Shown piece after piece: positions 45,661-54,389 of a stretch of DNA of 64,000 bases; the stretch's first letter is position 1; each line of letters starts with the position of its first letter. The stretch spans positions 32,838 through 96,837 of the forward strand of contig DATIKU010000002.1 in the NCBI GenBank assembly GCA_035477215.1. The letters run 5' to 3'. The stretch is from Spirochaetota bacterium (GTDB taxonomy: Bacteria > Spirochaetota > UBA4802 > UBA5368). The notes under the pieces were generated by a model. That model was not told where the DNA came from, made no database searches, and saw nothing but the letters and a program-made list of their open reading frames with translations. The position numbers and the translations under genes are program-made.

Positions 45661-46731
45661 ATGAAACAGGACCTGTACAGAACGCTCCAGGAACGGCTCG
45701 ATACCTATTCGCTCGGCTTTCCCGCTACGGAATCGGGCGTGGAGATCGAATTGCTGAAAGAGCTTTTCACCGATGATGATGTGCGCGTATTTCTCGCGCT
45801 TTCGCCCATGCTCGAGACGCCCGAAGCGATTGCCGGAAAAATCGGCCTTCCGGCGGACGAGGCGCGGGTGAAGCTGGAGGACATGGCGGGCAGGGGACTC
45901 CTCTTCCGGTCGAAGAAAGAGGAAACGGTGAAGTACGGGGCGGTCCCCTTCATGCACGGACTCGTGGAGTTCAACACCACGCGGATGAGCGCGCGGTTCG
46001 CAAAGCTCCTGGAGCGCTATTTCCGGGAGGGTTTCAGCGAGGCGATCGCGAAGACCTCGGGCCTGTTTCTGAGGACCATTCCGGTCAACAGTTCCATCAT
46101 GCCAGAACATCACGTCGCGTCGTTCGACGACGCCGCCGAAATATTGAAAAAGGCGAATCCCATAGTCGTTTCCGAATGCACCTGCCGCAAGCACGCGGGA
46201 CTATTGCATAACGACTGCGGCAGGCCGGTCGAGACCTGTTTCATGTTCGGCTCGATGGCGCGTTATTACATCGATTATGGCATCGGCCGCGAGGTGGGCT
46301 ACGACGAGGCCGTCGATATATTAAAAAAGTGCAATGAGGCGGGACTGGTAGTGCAACCGGGAACGGCGCAGAACCCGGCCGGCATGTGCAACTGCTGCGG
46401 CGATTGCTGTGCCGTGCTCCGCGGCCTGAAACTCCTTCCGAAACCGGCCGAGGCCGTGTTCAGCAACCACTACGCAGTGGTCGAAACCGGCCTCTGCACG
46501 GGATGTGAGGCGTGCGTTGAGCGCTGCCAGATGGAGGCGCTCGCGCTCAACGACATGGCCGGCGTGATGGCGGTCGATACGGACCGCTGCATCGGCTGCG
46601 GCCTCTGCGTTACGGCCTGCCCCCCGGAGGCCCTCTCACTCGAAGTTAAAAAGGAAGGGGCCTTCCGCGCGCCGCCGGCCACAAGCATGGAGCAGATGCT
46701 TGATCTCGCGCGGAAGAGGGGAGTGCTGTAG
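45661..46731 (+). CDS. winged-helix-like protein with two 4Fe-4S clusters and extra cysteine motifs
   Basis: The 356-residue protein has an N-terminal winged-helix-like segment (about residues 25-90). A middle region carries SECTCRKHAG and the cysteine-dense MCNCCGDCC. A C-terminal double ferredoxin (CTGCEACVERCQ and CIGCGLCVTACP) follows at about residues 280-320. It is probably a redox protein of the anaerobic type, perhaps a sensor or electron carrier. GGAGG precedes the ATG. The neighbouring thi4 gene is convergent. A family name could not be given by eye. Confidence 0.75.
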   Translation: MKQDLYRTLQERLDTYSLGFPATESGVEIELLKELFTDDDVRVFLALSPMLETPEAIAGKIGLPADEARVKLEDMAGRGLLFRSKKEETVKYGAVPFMHGLVEFNTTRMSARFAKLLERYFREGFSEAIAKTSGLFLRTIPVNSSIMPEHHVASFDDAAEILKKANPIVVSECTCRKHAGLLHNDCGRPVETCFMFGSMARYYIDYGIGREVGYDEAVDILKKCNEAGLVVQPGTAQNPAGMCNCCGDCCAVLRGLKLLPKPAEAVFSNHYAVVETGLCTGCEACVERCQMEALALNDMAGVMAVDTDRCIGCGLCVTACPPEALSLEVKKEGAFRAPPATSMEQMLDLARKRGVL

Positions 46732-46742
46732 GGGCTGATGTG

Positions 46743-47534
46743 TCACTTTGTGCCGGATGATGCTCCCAGGAGGGAAATGATCCCTTCGGCGGCCTTTTTA
46801 CCCGAGAGAAGCATCCCGCCGAACACCGGACCCATGCGATACCCGCCGTAAACACCATTGGCCGCCATGCCGCTCACGAAAAGGCCCGGAAACGCCTCCC
46901 GGGTGTTCTGGACCGTGTTGAGTTCACCGATATCCGCATCCATGGATTTTTCGCCCACGATGCCTCCGGTGGGCGTGTTCAGCCGTACGCCCATTTTACG
47001 GACCAGCGCGGCGGTGACGGCGGAGGGATGTCCGGTCGCGTCGAGTACGAATTTGGAAAGCACGGTAAGCGGATCGATATGGAGACCCGTCATTTCCGTA
47101 GTCACCCAGTTGATGACAAGACCGGAGACCCTGTTGTTTTTGAAGACGATGTCCTCCATGTTGACGAGATTGAAGATTATGAGGCCGGCCCGCACCGCTT
47201 TATAAATCAGGGTCGCGGTTACGTCGATCGAATCCAGGCAATAGTAGCCGTTTTCATACTCTTTGCCCGTAAGGCCAAACTCGTCGAGGATCGCTTTTCC
47301 CTCTTCCTGCACCACGATCTCGTTGAACATCATTCCGCCCCCCCAAACGCCGCCGCCGATTGAGAGCTTCTTTTCGAACATGGCGACTTTCCTGCCCGCG
47401 CCGGCGAGATAATAGCCCGCTACGAGTCCCGAGGGCCCCCCTCCAACGATAGCGACATCCAGGTCGAGCGCGTCTTTAAGCTTGGCCGAGTACGAGTCGA
47501 TGATAGCTTTGCTGATGGTTGTCTCGTTAAGCAT
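46743..47534 (-). CDS. thi4: thiazole synthase Thi4 (sulfide-dependent type)
   Basis: Makes the ADP-thiazole precursor of thiamin from NAD, glycine and a sulfur source. The 263-residue protein has an N-terminal FAD/NAD-type Rossmann fold ([18 protein letters not shown]), [13 protein letters not shown], and DATGHPSAV. The only cysteine is in YYCLDS, well before the position of the sacrificial cysteine of yeast Thi4, so it cannot be a single-turnover suicide enzyme and should use sulfide, as archaeal Thi4s do (inference). The 5' leader holds a TPP riboswitch; a GGAGG ribosome site lies four to five bases before the ATG. Confidence 0.9.
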   Translation of the reverse strand: MLNETTISKAIIDSYSAKLKDALDLDVAIVGGGPSGLVAGYYLAGAGRKVAMFEKKLSIGGGVWGGGMMFNEIVVQEEGKAILDEFGLTGKEYENGYYCLDSIDVTATLIYKAVRAGLIIFNLVNMEDIVFKNNRVSGLVINWVTTEMTGLHIDPLTVLSKFVLDATGHPSAVTAALVRKMGVRLNTPTGGIVGEKSMDADIGELNTVQNTREAFPGLFVSGMAANGVYGGYRMGPVFGGMLLSGKKAAEGIISLLGASSGTK

Positions 47535-47649
47535 TGCTTCCTCCGTGTGGAATAAGTGATGGAGGGCGGTAGTGGTTGATATAAGACCCGTTGTTTATTT
47601 GCCGGAAAAAGGGGGGAATAATCAGAGGCCGGACGATGATGTTCCGAAT

Positions 47650-47725
47650 ATTCTCCCTACGCTGGCATTACCCAGATCAGGTTCAACGGGTATAATCTCA
47701 GGCCGTTAGGCCACCCCATGTGTGC
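47650..47725 (-). promoter_or_regulatory. TPP (THI-box) riboswitch
   Basis: On the minus strand the conserved elements are present in order: a GGGGTGGCC arm, CTGAGA, ACCCGTTGAACCTGATC, GGGTAATGCCAGCG, and AGGGA. Downstream, before thi4, CCCTCC can pair with the GGAGG ribosome site, so thiamin diphosphate binding may block translation. No clear terminator was seen in that leader. Confidence 0.93.
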
Positions 47726-47777
47726 TGACCCGTATAGGAGGCGGAAAAATCTGTCAACAATAATAACAATTCCGGAA

Positions 47778-49610
47778 CTACCCGGCGGCCGCATCCCCGA
47801 TCCCAAGCTCCACGAGCTTCTCGCGGGTGGGTATGCCGTCGCGGCTCCATCCCATCAGGCCGTAGTACTCATCGAGCATGCGCTCGAGGTCGACCGTCTC
47901 ACCCGCGCTGGGGCCCGAGGGCACCGGCGTTTTTAAAATGCGATCGGGCAGCGTGTCGTCTTTGCGCGAAAACCCCAGGCGCGCGTTGTACATCCGCTCA
48001 AGGTTGATGATCCGCTCGGCCGCGAGCTTCAGCCCGTCGATATCGAGCCCGATCCCCGTCACCAGGCCGAAGGCCTTCGCCTGGTCTCCCATGCCGAAGC
48101 CCCCTCTCACAGTTGAGCATATCCCCAGCGAGTCCACGGCGCACATGGTGAGCTGGTGCTCCTTCTGCAGGGCGCCCTTGTTCTCGTACGAGAGCCGCGT
48201 GCCGCCGGCTATCTCGGGGCCCATGGTGGTGGCGATCATGTGGTGCGCGCCCTTCGGTGACGTGGCGTAGGTGAGGGCCATGCCCTTGCAGCCGCGCGGG
48301 TCATAGGCGGCCAGGGCCTGTCCCTTGGAGTGCATGCCGAGCTCCGGCGCTTTGAAACGCTCGGACGCGGACTTTATGCCCTCGGCCAGTATGTCGCCGA
48401 TACCTTTGCGCTCCGCCATCAGACGAAGGACCGCCACCAGCGCCCTGCCGTTACCGAAGCGCAGCTCGATGCCGTCGGTGTCCTCGAGCGTGATGATTCC
48501 CTTCTCGAAGCACTCCATGGCCAGCGATACGCAGCCGCCGGCGTTCATCGTGTCCATGCCGTAGGTGTCGCAGACCAGCGTGGCTTCAACGAGCGAAGCC
48601 CAGTCCGCTACGCCGCAGTTCGAGCCGAGAAGCGCGATCGTCTCGAACTCGGGGCCTTCAAGAAGCATGCCAAATCCGTCGGCGGTTTTAACATAACTGC
48701 GCTTGCCGCAGCCCACCGGGCAGGCGAAGCACGAAGCGTCGCCGAAGACGATGTCCTCGCGCATCCGGGGGCCTTCGAGCCGGTGCCCTTCCGTAAAAAA
48801 GGTCTCGGCGAAGTTCCTGGTGCAGAGCAGGCCGTTGTCGTTGATGGTCTTCAGGAGCTCCGGAGTGCCGTATTTCCTTCGATCGATAATTTTAGGATGG
48901 GCCTTGAGTGCCGCCGTGATATTTTCCGAGAGCGCCATGACCCCGGCGGGGTTGTGGAACCCGACATGGCCGGTCCCCCGGACCGCGATGGCTTTCAGGT
49001 TTTTACTCCCCATAACCGCGCCGCAGCCGCCGCGCCCGAATTCGCGGTACCATCCGGCGGTGATGCAGGCCATTTTGTTCAGCTTCTCGCCGGCGGGTCC
49101 GATGCAGGCTATCTGCAAAAGCTCGTCGCCGCCGAGATCCTCGCGCAGACGACTTTCCGTTTCGGGGATGGTTTTACCCCAGAGGCCGGTCGCGCTGCGC
49201 AGCTCGATAGCATCGTCGTCGATCCACAGGTATGCCGGGGACTCCGCCTTCCCTTCTATTATAAGGCCCGTATAGCCCGCGAAACGGAGTTCCGGCCCCC
49301 AGTGCCCGCCGCAGAGCGAGTAAGAATAGCTCGTGCTGAGAGGCGACTTAAAGGTGAGGTTCACCTTGTTCCCCGCGGGAAGCAGCGTGCCGACGAGGGG
49401 ACCGTTCATGAATATGAGCTTGTTGTCCGGGCCGAGCGGGTCGACATCGGGCCCCACCTCGTTGTAGAGATACCAGGCGCCCATACCACGACCGCCGAGG
49501 AAGCGTCGCACGGCGTCTTCGGACAACTTCTCGCGCGACACGACGCCGCTTGCAAGATTCACCCTCAGTATCGCGCCGAAAAGGTCGCGTATATCGCTCT
49601 TCTCATTCAT
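47778..49610 (-). CDS. aor: aldehyde ferredoxin oxidoreductase
   Basis: Tungsten enzyme of anaerobic aldehyde/acid interconversion. The 610-residue protein has the canonical cluster motif CFACPVGC (CxxCxxxC) near residues 295-305 and a fourth cysteine in LGICSTVRGG. It also has the molybdopterin-binding pattern GRGGCGAVMGSKNLKAIAVRG. A 352-base upstream extension of the frame is antisense to the ferredoxin gene and was removed; the true ATG is at 49610, overlapping the ferredoxin's end by 8 bases. Ferredoxin is thus its probable electron partner. Confidence 0.94.
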   Translation of the reverse strand: MNEKSDIRDLFGAILRVNLASGVVSREKLSEDAVRRFLGGRGMGAWYLYNEVGPDVDPLGPDNKLIFMNGPLVGTLLPAGNKVNLTFKSPLSTSYSYSLCGGHWGPELRFAGYTGLIIEGKAESPAYLWIDDDAIELRSATGLWGKTIPETESRLREDLGGDELLQIACIGPAGEKLNKMACITAGWYREFGRGGCGAVMGSKNLKAIAVRGTGHVGFHNPAGVMALSENITAALKAHPKIIDRRKYGTPELLKTINDNGLLCTRNFAETFFTEGHRLEGPRMREDIVFGDASCFACPVGCGKRSYVKTADGFGMLLEGPEFETIALLGSNCGVADWASLVEATLVCDTYGMDTMNAGGCVSLAMECFEKGIITLEDTDGIELRFGNGRALVAVLRLMAERKGIGDILAEGIKSASERFKAPELGMHSKGQALAAYDPRGCKGMALTYATSPKGAHHMIATTMGPEIAGGTRLSYENKGALQKEHQLTMCAVDSLGICSTVRGGFGMGDQAKAFGLVTGIGLDIDGLKLAAERIINLERMYNARLGFSRKDDTLPDRILKTPVPSGPSAGETVDLERMLDEYYGLMGWSRDGIPTREKLVELGIGDAAAG

Positions 49611-50085
49611 TGCACTTGCCTCCCTTCGGGCGTCCCCGGACAAGGGCCGAGCGATAGGGCCGCTCGGCCTTTCCGCGCTCGAGGTACTGGACGGCCTGTT
49701 CGGGACAATGGCGCACACAGCGGGGATTGCCGCCGCAGAGGTCGCAGATGAGCACGTACTTTTCGTCCGGGTGCATGCGGATGGCGCCGTGCGGGCAGGC
49801 CCGTATGCACCGCCTGCATCCGTTGCACTTTTCAAGGTCCACGATGATGGCCCCGGTGGCGTCACTCTTCGAGAGCGCGCCGGGCTTGCACGAGGAGACG
49901 CAGGGGGCGTGGGCGCACTGGTGGCAGATGATACCGTTATCGACCTGGCTGCCGTGGTCACGAATGATGGTGATGCGGCTTAAGGCCGGTCCCGCGACGC
50001 TGAAATGTTCCAGGCTGCACCACTGTTCGCATATCCTGCATCCTGTGCATTTCCCGGCCTCGAAGACCAGTACCTTTTCCTTCAT
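49603..50085 (-). CDS. four-cluster electron-transfer ferredoxin (HycB-type)
   Basis: The 160-residue protein has four cysteine motifs: CTGCRICEQWC, CHQCAHAPCVSSC, CNGCRRCIRACP and CDLCGGNPRCVRHCP, typical of four [4Fe-4S] cluster subunits of hydrogenases, DMSO reductase and AORs. It lies directly upstream of aor on the same strand, overlapping it by 8 bases, so it probably carries electrons to or from AOR. GGGGG precedes the ATG by about six bases. Confidence 0.92.
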   Translation of the reverse strand: MKEKVLVFEAGKCTGCRICEQWCSLEHFSVAGPALSRITIIRDHGSQVDNGIICHQCAHAPCVSSCKPGALSKSDATGAIIVDLEKCNGCRRCIRACPHGAIRMHPDEKYVLICDLCGGNPRCVRHCPEQAVQYLERGKAERPYRSALVRGRPKGGKCNE

Positions 50086-50180
50086 CGCATCCCCCTGATG
50101 ATCGGTGAGCGCCGTATCGTGCGCCATGTAAAGGCATGCTTAAAATGTAGCAATTCGAATTCGATTCACATTTAAAATTT

Positions 50181-51431
50181 TCACCGCTCGTGCGCGAATG
50201 GGCTTTGCAGCCGCCCGTCGGCGTCGAACACGATATCCATGGGCCCTCGAACGATCGTGAAGCCCGGGCCGCATGGCGGGCGTTCTAAAAGCGGCGCGGA
50301 TACGGCGATTGTATCGAGGCGCAGGGTATTCCGTATCCACATCAGCCTGAGTTCGTCGGGCGTGCCCGTTCCCGCCATCCACAGCGCCACCTCCATGGCC
50401 TCCCTGTCGGTGTCGAAGGTCATGGGAATCTTGCAGGTGTCGGTGCGGTACGCGGTCCGGGAATTGAGGTAGAGCTTTTTTAAATCGATTTTTTCGACAA
50501 GCCTGCGCGTGGTGAAATCGGCGAGGCCGATCCCCTGGGCGTTGCCATTCGTTGCGGCCGTAATGTCGCGCACGAATATGCGGCCCACGCGCACCGGCGA
50601 GCCATCCTTTCGCCCGATGACGGAGGCGTCCATCCCGGTACCGCTGATCTCCTTTCCCATCTCGTCGACGATGAGCAGGTCGATGTCGTTGGAGGGCAGG
50701 GTGCCCATGAGCGAGCGCGCCTCTTCCAGAAGCTTCGCCTCGCCGGTCAGGAATTCGCCCGGGAGGAGCGCCTCGACGCGCGCGATTTCCTCGTGGGCGT
50801 TCTGCACGATTCCAAGGCCGAAGCGAACCGGGCTTTTTTCAAGCACCACATCCATCAGCGAGCGGACGATCTCCATCCACGAATGCCTTTCAATGGCGCG
50901 GTGATAGGTGGCCGCCCCCTCGCGCTTTCCCAGGCCTATCATGCACATTTTAACGAGTCCGCTTTCAATGCTTCCCGAAAGCCTGGTGTGGGGCTTTACG
51001 CGGTTGATGACGCCGATATGATCGGCCGCTGCCGCGTGCGCGTCGATGAACACGGGCGTACCGAGCGCGGTGGTGCCGATCTCGACCACCTCCATGGACG
51101 AGCGTATCTCGCAGCCCATGGCCTCTTCGGTGATGCCATAGCCGGCGAGTATGGCCCGCTGGCCCTCCGCCGTGCCGCCGCCGTGGCTCCCCATGGCGGG
51201 GACGATAAAGGGTTTCGCTCCCATGGAGTCGAGGTGGCGCACTGTCCCGGCGGTGATCGTGTCGATATACCGGATGCCGCGGCTACCCGCGGTGAGCGCG
51301 ACGGTATCGCCCGGACGGATTATTTTTTCGAGCCCCCTGCGGGAAAGGGCGTTCAGAACGGCGCCGTCGATATCGTCGATGCCGTTCTGAACTGTCCCCC
51401 CTTCAAGCATGTAGAGTCGCGGCAGAAGCAT
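50181..51431 (-). CDS. LarA-like (nickel-pincer lactate racemase family) protein
   Basis: The 416-residue protein belongs to the LarA/DUF2088 family: AMGSHGGGTAEGQ, INRVKPHTRL (the NRVKPH segment is characteristic) and GKEISGTGMDASVIG. LarA itself uses a nickel-pincer nucleotide on a Lys/His, but the family contains racemases and epimerases of several 2-hydroxy acids. No larB/larC/larE maturation genes are beside it, so substrate and cofactor are uncertain. GAGAGGAAC precedes the ATG. Confidence 0.8.
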   Translation of the reverse strand: MLLPRLYMLEGGTVQNGIDDIDGAVLNALSRRGLEKIIRPGDTVALTAGSRGIRYIDTITAGTVRHLDSMGAKPFIVPAMGSHGGGTAEGQRAILAGYGITEEAMGCEIRSSMEVVEIGTTALGTPVFIDAHAAAADHIGVINRVKPHTRLSGSIESGLVKMCMIGLGKREGAATYHRAIERHSWMEIVRSLMDVVLEKSPVRFGLGIVQNAHEEIARVEALLPGEFLTGEAKLLEEARSLMGTLPSNDIDLLIVDEMGKEISGTGMDASVIGRKDGSPVRVGRIFVRDITAATNGNAQGIGLADFTTRRLVEKIDLKKLYLNSRTAYRTDTCKIPMTFDTDREAMEVALWMAGTGTPDELRLMWIRNTLRLDTIAVSAPLLERPPCGPGFTIVRGPMDIVFDADGRLQSPFAHER

Positions 51432-51471
51432 GTTCCTCTCTCGTGTGCGGTGCTGACCGGACGATCTACGT

Positions 51472-52896
51472 TCAGCGCGCCGGGGCGTAGCGCGCCTTAA
51501 GCTGCGCCAGCTCCTTTTTCAAACGCGGCACGATATCCTTTCCGGGCGGCGTGCCGATGATGTTCGCCCGCTCGCGCGGGTCTTCTTTAAGATCATAAAG
51601 CTCGTTCGCGCGACAGGCCTCCCACTCGATATACTTGTAGCGCTCCGTGCGCACCGCCCTGTGCGGCGGGACTCTCCCTCCGAAGGGAAAGTCCTTGAAG
51701 AGCTCGTACATGAACGATCTTCTTCCCGCGGCCTTTTTGTTCCGTAAAATCGGGACCATGCTCTCGCCGTCCACGGAGCCGGCCGGTCTCACACCGGCAA
51801 GATCCAGTAGCGTCGGGAACAGGTCGATATTGAGCACCATCTGTTCGGCCTTCCGCCCGGGGTCGGGAATAAGCCGCGGATAGCGCACGATGAAGGGGAT
51901 CCGCATGGACTCCTCGTACGGCCAGTGCTTGGCGTAGAGGCGGTGCTCGCCCCACATGTACCCGTTGTCCCCGGCATACACGATGACGGTGTCGTCGAGG
52001 AGCCCCATCACGTCAAGCTGTTTAAGCACGCGCCCGAGCTGCTCGTCGACCGAGGCAAGGCATTCGCAGTAGCGGCGATAGATGCCGTGCATCGAGCCCA
52101 TCGATCCCTCGAGCCAGTTGTTGCCGCTCCAGGTGTTCCATTTGTCCGACTCGGGCGCGAGGAAATCGATCTTCGTGTTTTTATACATGCCCTTCAGGTG
52201 GCGCGGCGGCTTCCAGTCGTGGTGCACGGCCTTATGGGAGAGATACAGGCAGAAGGGCCGGTCCTTCCGCGCCTCTATGAATTCGAGAGCGTAGTCGGTG
52301 AGCTCCTCGGTGATGTATTCTTTGCGGCTCGGCACCGGCCGGTGGTTAACGAAGAGAGGGCAGTCGTAATAGTCGCCCTGGCCGTCCTTCTTCGTGAACG
52401 ACACGAAAAGGTCAACGCCGCGAAGTTTCGGGAGGCCGCCGCCGGGCATATGCCACTTGCCGATGAATGCCGTGTCGTAGCCCGCTTTCTTTATCAACTC
52501 CATGAAGGTGACGTTGTCGTCGTTCCACGGGGTGAAGTTGTTGATGACGCCGTGGGAGGAGGCGTAACGCCCGGTGAGAAAGCTCGCGCGGCTGGGGCTG
52601 CAGAGCGATGTGGTGACGAAGGCGTTGGTGAAGAGAATGCCCTCGCGGACGAGCCGGTCCATGTTGGGCGTTTTAAGAAACGGGTGCCCCAGCGCCCCGA
52701 GCATGTCGAAGCGGTGGTCGTCGGTCAGGATGAAGATGATGTTGGGCCGCTTGCGCGCACCCGCGGCGAAAAGGCCCTCGCCGAAGGGGAGTACGTGCGA
52801 AATCGCCATCGCCGCTGCGCCTCCCATGGCCGCCAGCGCCTGCCTCCGCGAGAAGGGGCGAGTTTCTTCGAGCGTCTTTATCGGATCGCGTTTCAT
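51472..52896 (-). CDS. Tat-exported sulfatase
   Basis: The 474-residue protein starts with a Tat signal (SRRQALAAMGGAAAM near residues 17-31). It continues with the alkaline-phosphatase-superfamily sulfatase core: the metal-binding NIIFILTDDHR and the modification site CSPSRASFLTG, whose cysteine becomes formylglycine. HxK/DNGYMWGEH segments and a C-terminal subdomain follow. No maturase is in the window. It probably hydrolyses organic sulfate esters in the periplasm, though which ones is unknown. The next gene, a membrane protein, begins ten bases beyond its start side. Confidence 0.88.
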   Translation of the reverse strand: MKRDPIKTLEETRPFSRRQALAAMGGAAAMAISHVLPFGEGLFAAGARKRPNIIFILTDDHRFDMLGALGHPFLKTPNMDRLVREGILFTNAFVTTSLCSPSRASFLTGRYASSHGVINNFTPWNDDNVTFMELIKKAGYDTAFIGKWHMPGGGLPKLRGVDLFVSFTKKDGQGDYYDCPLFVNHRPVPSRKEYITEELTDYALEFIEARKDRPFCLYLSHKAVHHDWKPPRHLKGMYKNTKIDFLAPESDKWNTWSGNNWLEGSMGSMHGIYRRYCECLASVDEQLGRVLKQLDVMGLLDDTVIVYAGDNGYMWGEHRLYAKHWPYEESMRIPFIVRYPRLIPDPGRKAEQMVLNIDLFPTLLDLAGVRPAGSVDGESMVPILRNKKAAGRRSFMYELFKDFPFGGRVPPHRAVRTERYKYIEWEACRANELYDLKEDPRERANIIGTPPGKDIVPRLKKELAQLKARYAPAR

Positions 52897-52906
52897 CGGC
52901 GGCCTC

Positions 52907-53461
52907 TTATCGAATGAAGTGATCGGCGTAATGGTTTACGACCGCGTACGCCCATTCCTGGCCACGGATGAGGCCGAAGTATACGCCTGCCGCGCCCGCG
53001 AGGAAAAGGGCCAGCACCCCCGGATGAAGCGCCTTTATAAGAGCGCCGCGCCGGCGATCAATGCACCGGCACAGCGTTTCGGCGATTGAGAACGCGAAGA
53101 GCGTCACCGCCACCACGCCGAAGGTCCATGGCAGGAAAAAGAAGTATACCATCTCGATGGCGTTGAACTGGCACGAGACGGTGAGCGCCATGCGGAAGAG
53201 CCAGACGAGCGGGTTGGCGAAGGCCACTGCGATGCGCTCGATGAACGAAGCGCCGCGGAAGTAGGCTATCGGCGGACCCACAAAGGCGAAGAACCAGATC
53301 GAGACGAACATGACCGCGCCCGAGACGTCCTTGATGACCGTGCGCAGAACGCCCGGCGTCATCGAAGTTGAGCCGTGGTAGATGACGCTTGAAACGGCGA
53401 GCGTGCCGAGTGCAACGAGAAGCGGGATGATGAAGCGGCCGAATATCCCCCGGTTTTCCAC
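52907..53461 (-). CDS. membrane protein (four helices) next to the sulfatase
   Basis: The 184-residue protein has about four hydrophobic helices (near residues 8-27, 45-65, 83-115 and 145-165). The start is a GTG at 53461 with GGAGG seven bases before it. I recognise no family; the layout is reminiscent of small Yip1-like proteins. It lies ten bases from the sulfatase, so it is probably in the same operon and might help its export or substrate handling. Confidence 0.7.
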   Translation of the reverse strand: MENRGIFGRFIIPLLVALGTLAVSSVIYHGSTSMTPGVLRTVIKDVSGAVMFVSIWFFAFVGPPIAYFRGASFIERIAVAFANPLVWLFRMALTVSCQFNAIEMVYFFFLPWTFGVVAVTLFAFSIAETLCRCIDRRRGALIKALHPGVLALFLAGAAGVYFGLIRGQEWAYAVVNHYADHFIR

Positions 53462-53629
53462 GCGGGCCTCCTTCGGAGTGATGGGAAAACGTAGTCCATG
53501 GAGCGGAGTGTGTCAACCGGATTTATTCGCCGGGCGCCCCGTAGGCTCGCAAACGCCCGCGCGCCTTCAGGGGGCGACGGGCGTTGCACGGATAGCGATC
53601 GAATAATTCCAGCCGCGCCGTTAAAATTA

Positions 53630-53658
53630 TTGACAAAAAAACGGTCGCGCAATATCAA
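53630..53658 (+). promoter_or_regulatory. strong candidate promoter
   Basis: A consensus TTGACA at 53630-53635 and TATCAA at 53653-53658 are exactly 17 bases apart, within AT-rich DNA. Transcription would start near 53665 and read the small frame and then the RNHCP/rsgA genes. Confidence 0.6.
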
Positions 53659-53708
53659 ATCACAGGCCTTGTTTTCGACAGCTTATTTCAAGAGGTGAAG
53701 GTAATAAT

Positions 53709-53750
53709 ATGCTGAGCATTGTATCGAGGGTGTTCCCGCTCCGGGATTGA
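53709..53750 (+). CDS. 13-residue open frame, possible leader peptide
   Basis: ATG at 53709 follows an ideal ribosome site (AGAGGTGAAGG) and ends at TGA 53748, encoding MLSIVSRVFPLRD. It is about 44 bases past the promoter's presumed start and 250 bases before the RNHCP gene. It could be an attenuator leader, a truncated gene start or a chance frame. Codon content is not biased towards one amino acid. Confidence 0.4.
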   Translation: MLSIVSRVFPLRD

Positions 53751-53999
53751 TCGCGGACGATGTCCTTGTCTGTCGTAGCCGTTTCGCGCCTCACGTCCAG
53801 CCAGTCCCGCCAGGGCCGTCCGGCCCCTCGTAGCGGAACATTATTCCATCTATTTTACGCGTAATAACTAACGGGTCGACCGGTTCCGGTTCGTTACGGG
53901 TACTCAATGGCGTAATGCCTTTGCCATCCGGGACGAAAAACGGAATCATTCAGACCGGACCGCTTCGCCCGTGGAAGTATAATGAAATACGAGGATACA

Positions 54000-54389
54000 A
54001 TGTCAAGAATCGATTACAAAACGGGAAATGAGTCAGAAACCTTTATCTGTGAAAATTGCGGCGCCGGCGTGGTGCCGCCCGAATCGGGAACACGGAACAG
54101 GAACCACTGCCCCGAATGCCTGTGGAGCAGGCACGTCGATTACCGCACGGGCGACCGCCTGTCGGTGTGTGGCGGCATGATGGAGCCCATCGCAGTCTGG
54201 GCCAGAGGCGGCGGCGAGTGGGCGCTGGTGCACCGTTGTGCGAAATGCGGGATCGTCCGCGTCAACCGCATAGCGGGCGACGACAACAGCCTGCGCCTCC
54301 TCGGTCTTGCCACGGGGCCGCTCCGGCGCCTTCCGTTCAGCCTGGACGGACCCGCCGGCGCGAGCGCGTCGAAAGGAGGACGGCCATGA
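54000..54389 (+). CDS. RNHCP-domain zinc protein
   Basis: The 129-residue protein has the RNHCP family pattern FICENCGAGVVPPESG, then RNRNHCPECLWSRHVD with the RNHCP box, and a later HRCAKCGIVRVNRIAGDDN. Four CxxC-like pairs suggest a zinc ribbon. Its stop overlaps the rsgA start (ATGA), a co-occurrence that suggests a role in ribosome maturation or nucleic-acid handling. The start was set at 54000 with GAGG ahead; an in-frame ATG at 53982 is also possible. Confidence 0.8.
   Translation: MSRIDYKTGNESETFICENCGAGVVPPESGTRNRNHCPECLWSRHVDYRTGDRLSVCGGMMEPIAVWARGGGEWALVHRCAKCGIVRVNRIAGDDNSLRLLGLATGPLRRLPFSLDGPAGASASKGGRP

Larger units (their letters stand above)
53462..53999. other. 538-base region with a promoter and a 13-codon frame
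   Basis: It contains the promoter at 53630, the small frame at 53709, and otherwise no gene. The region 53760-53980 has GC-rich inverted stretches such as CCGCCAGGGCCGTCCGG. It may be a regulatory leader of the RNHCP/rsgA operon. Confidence 0.5.

Noticed and set aside
49611..49961. N-terminal extension of the second AOR frame
   Set aside because: It runs antisense through the ferredoxin coding sequence; the AOR homology starts at 49610.
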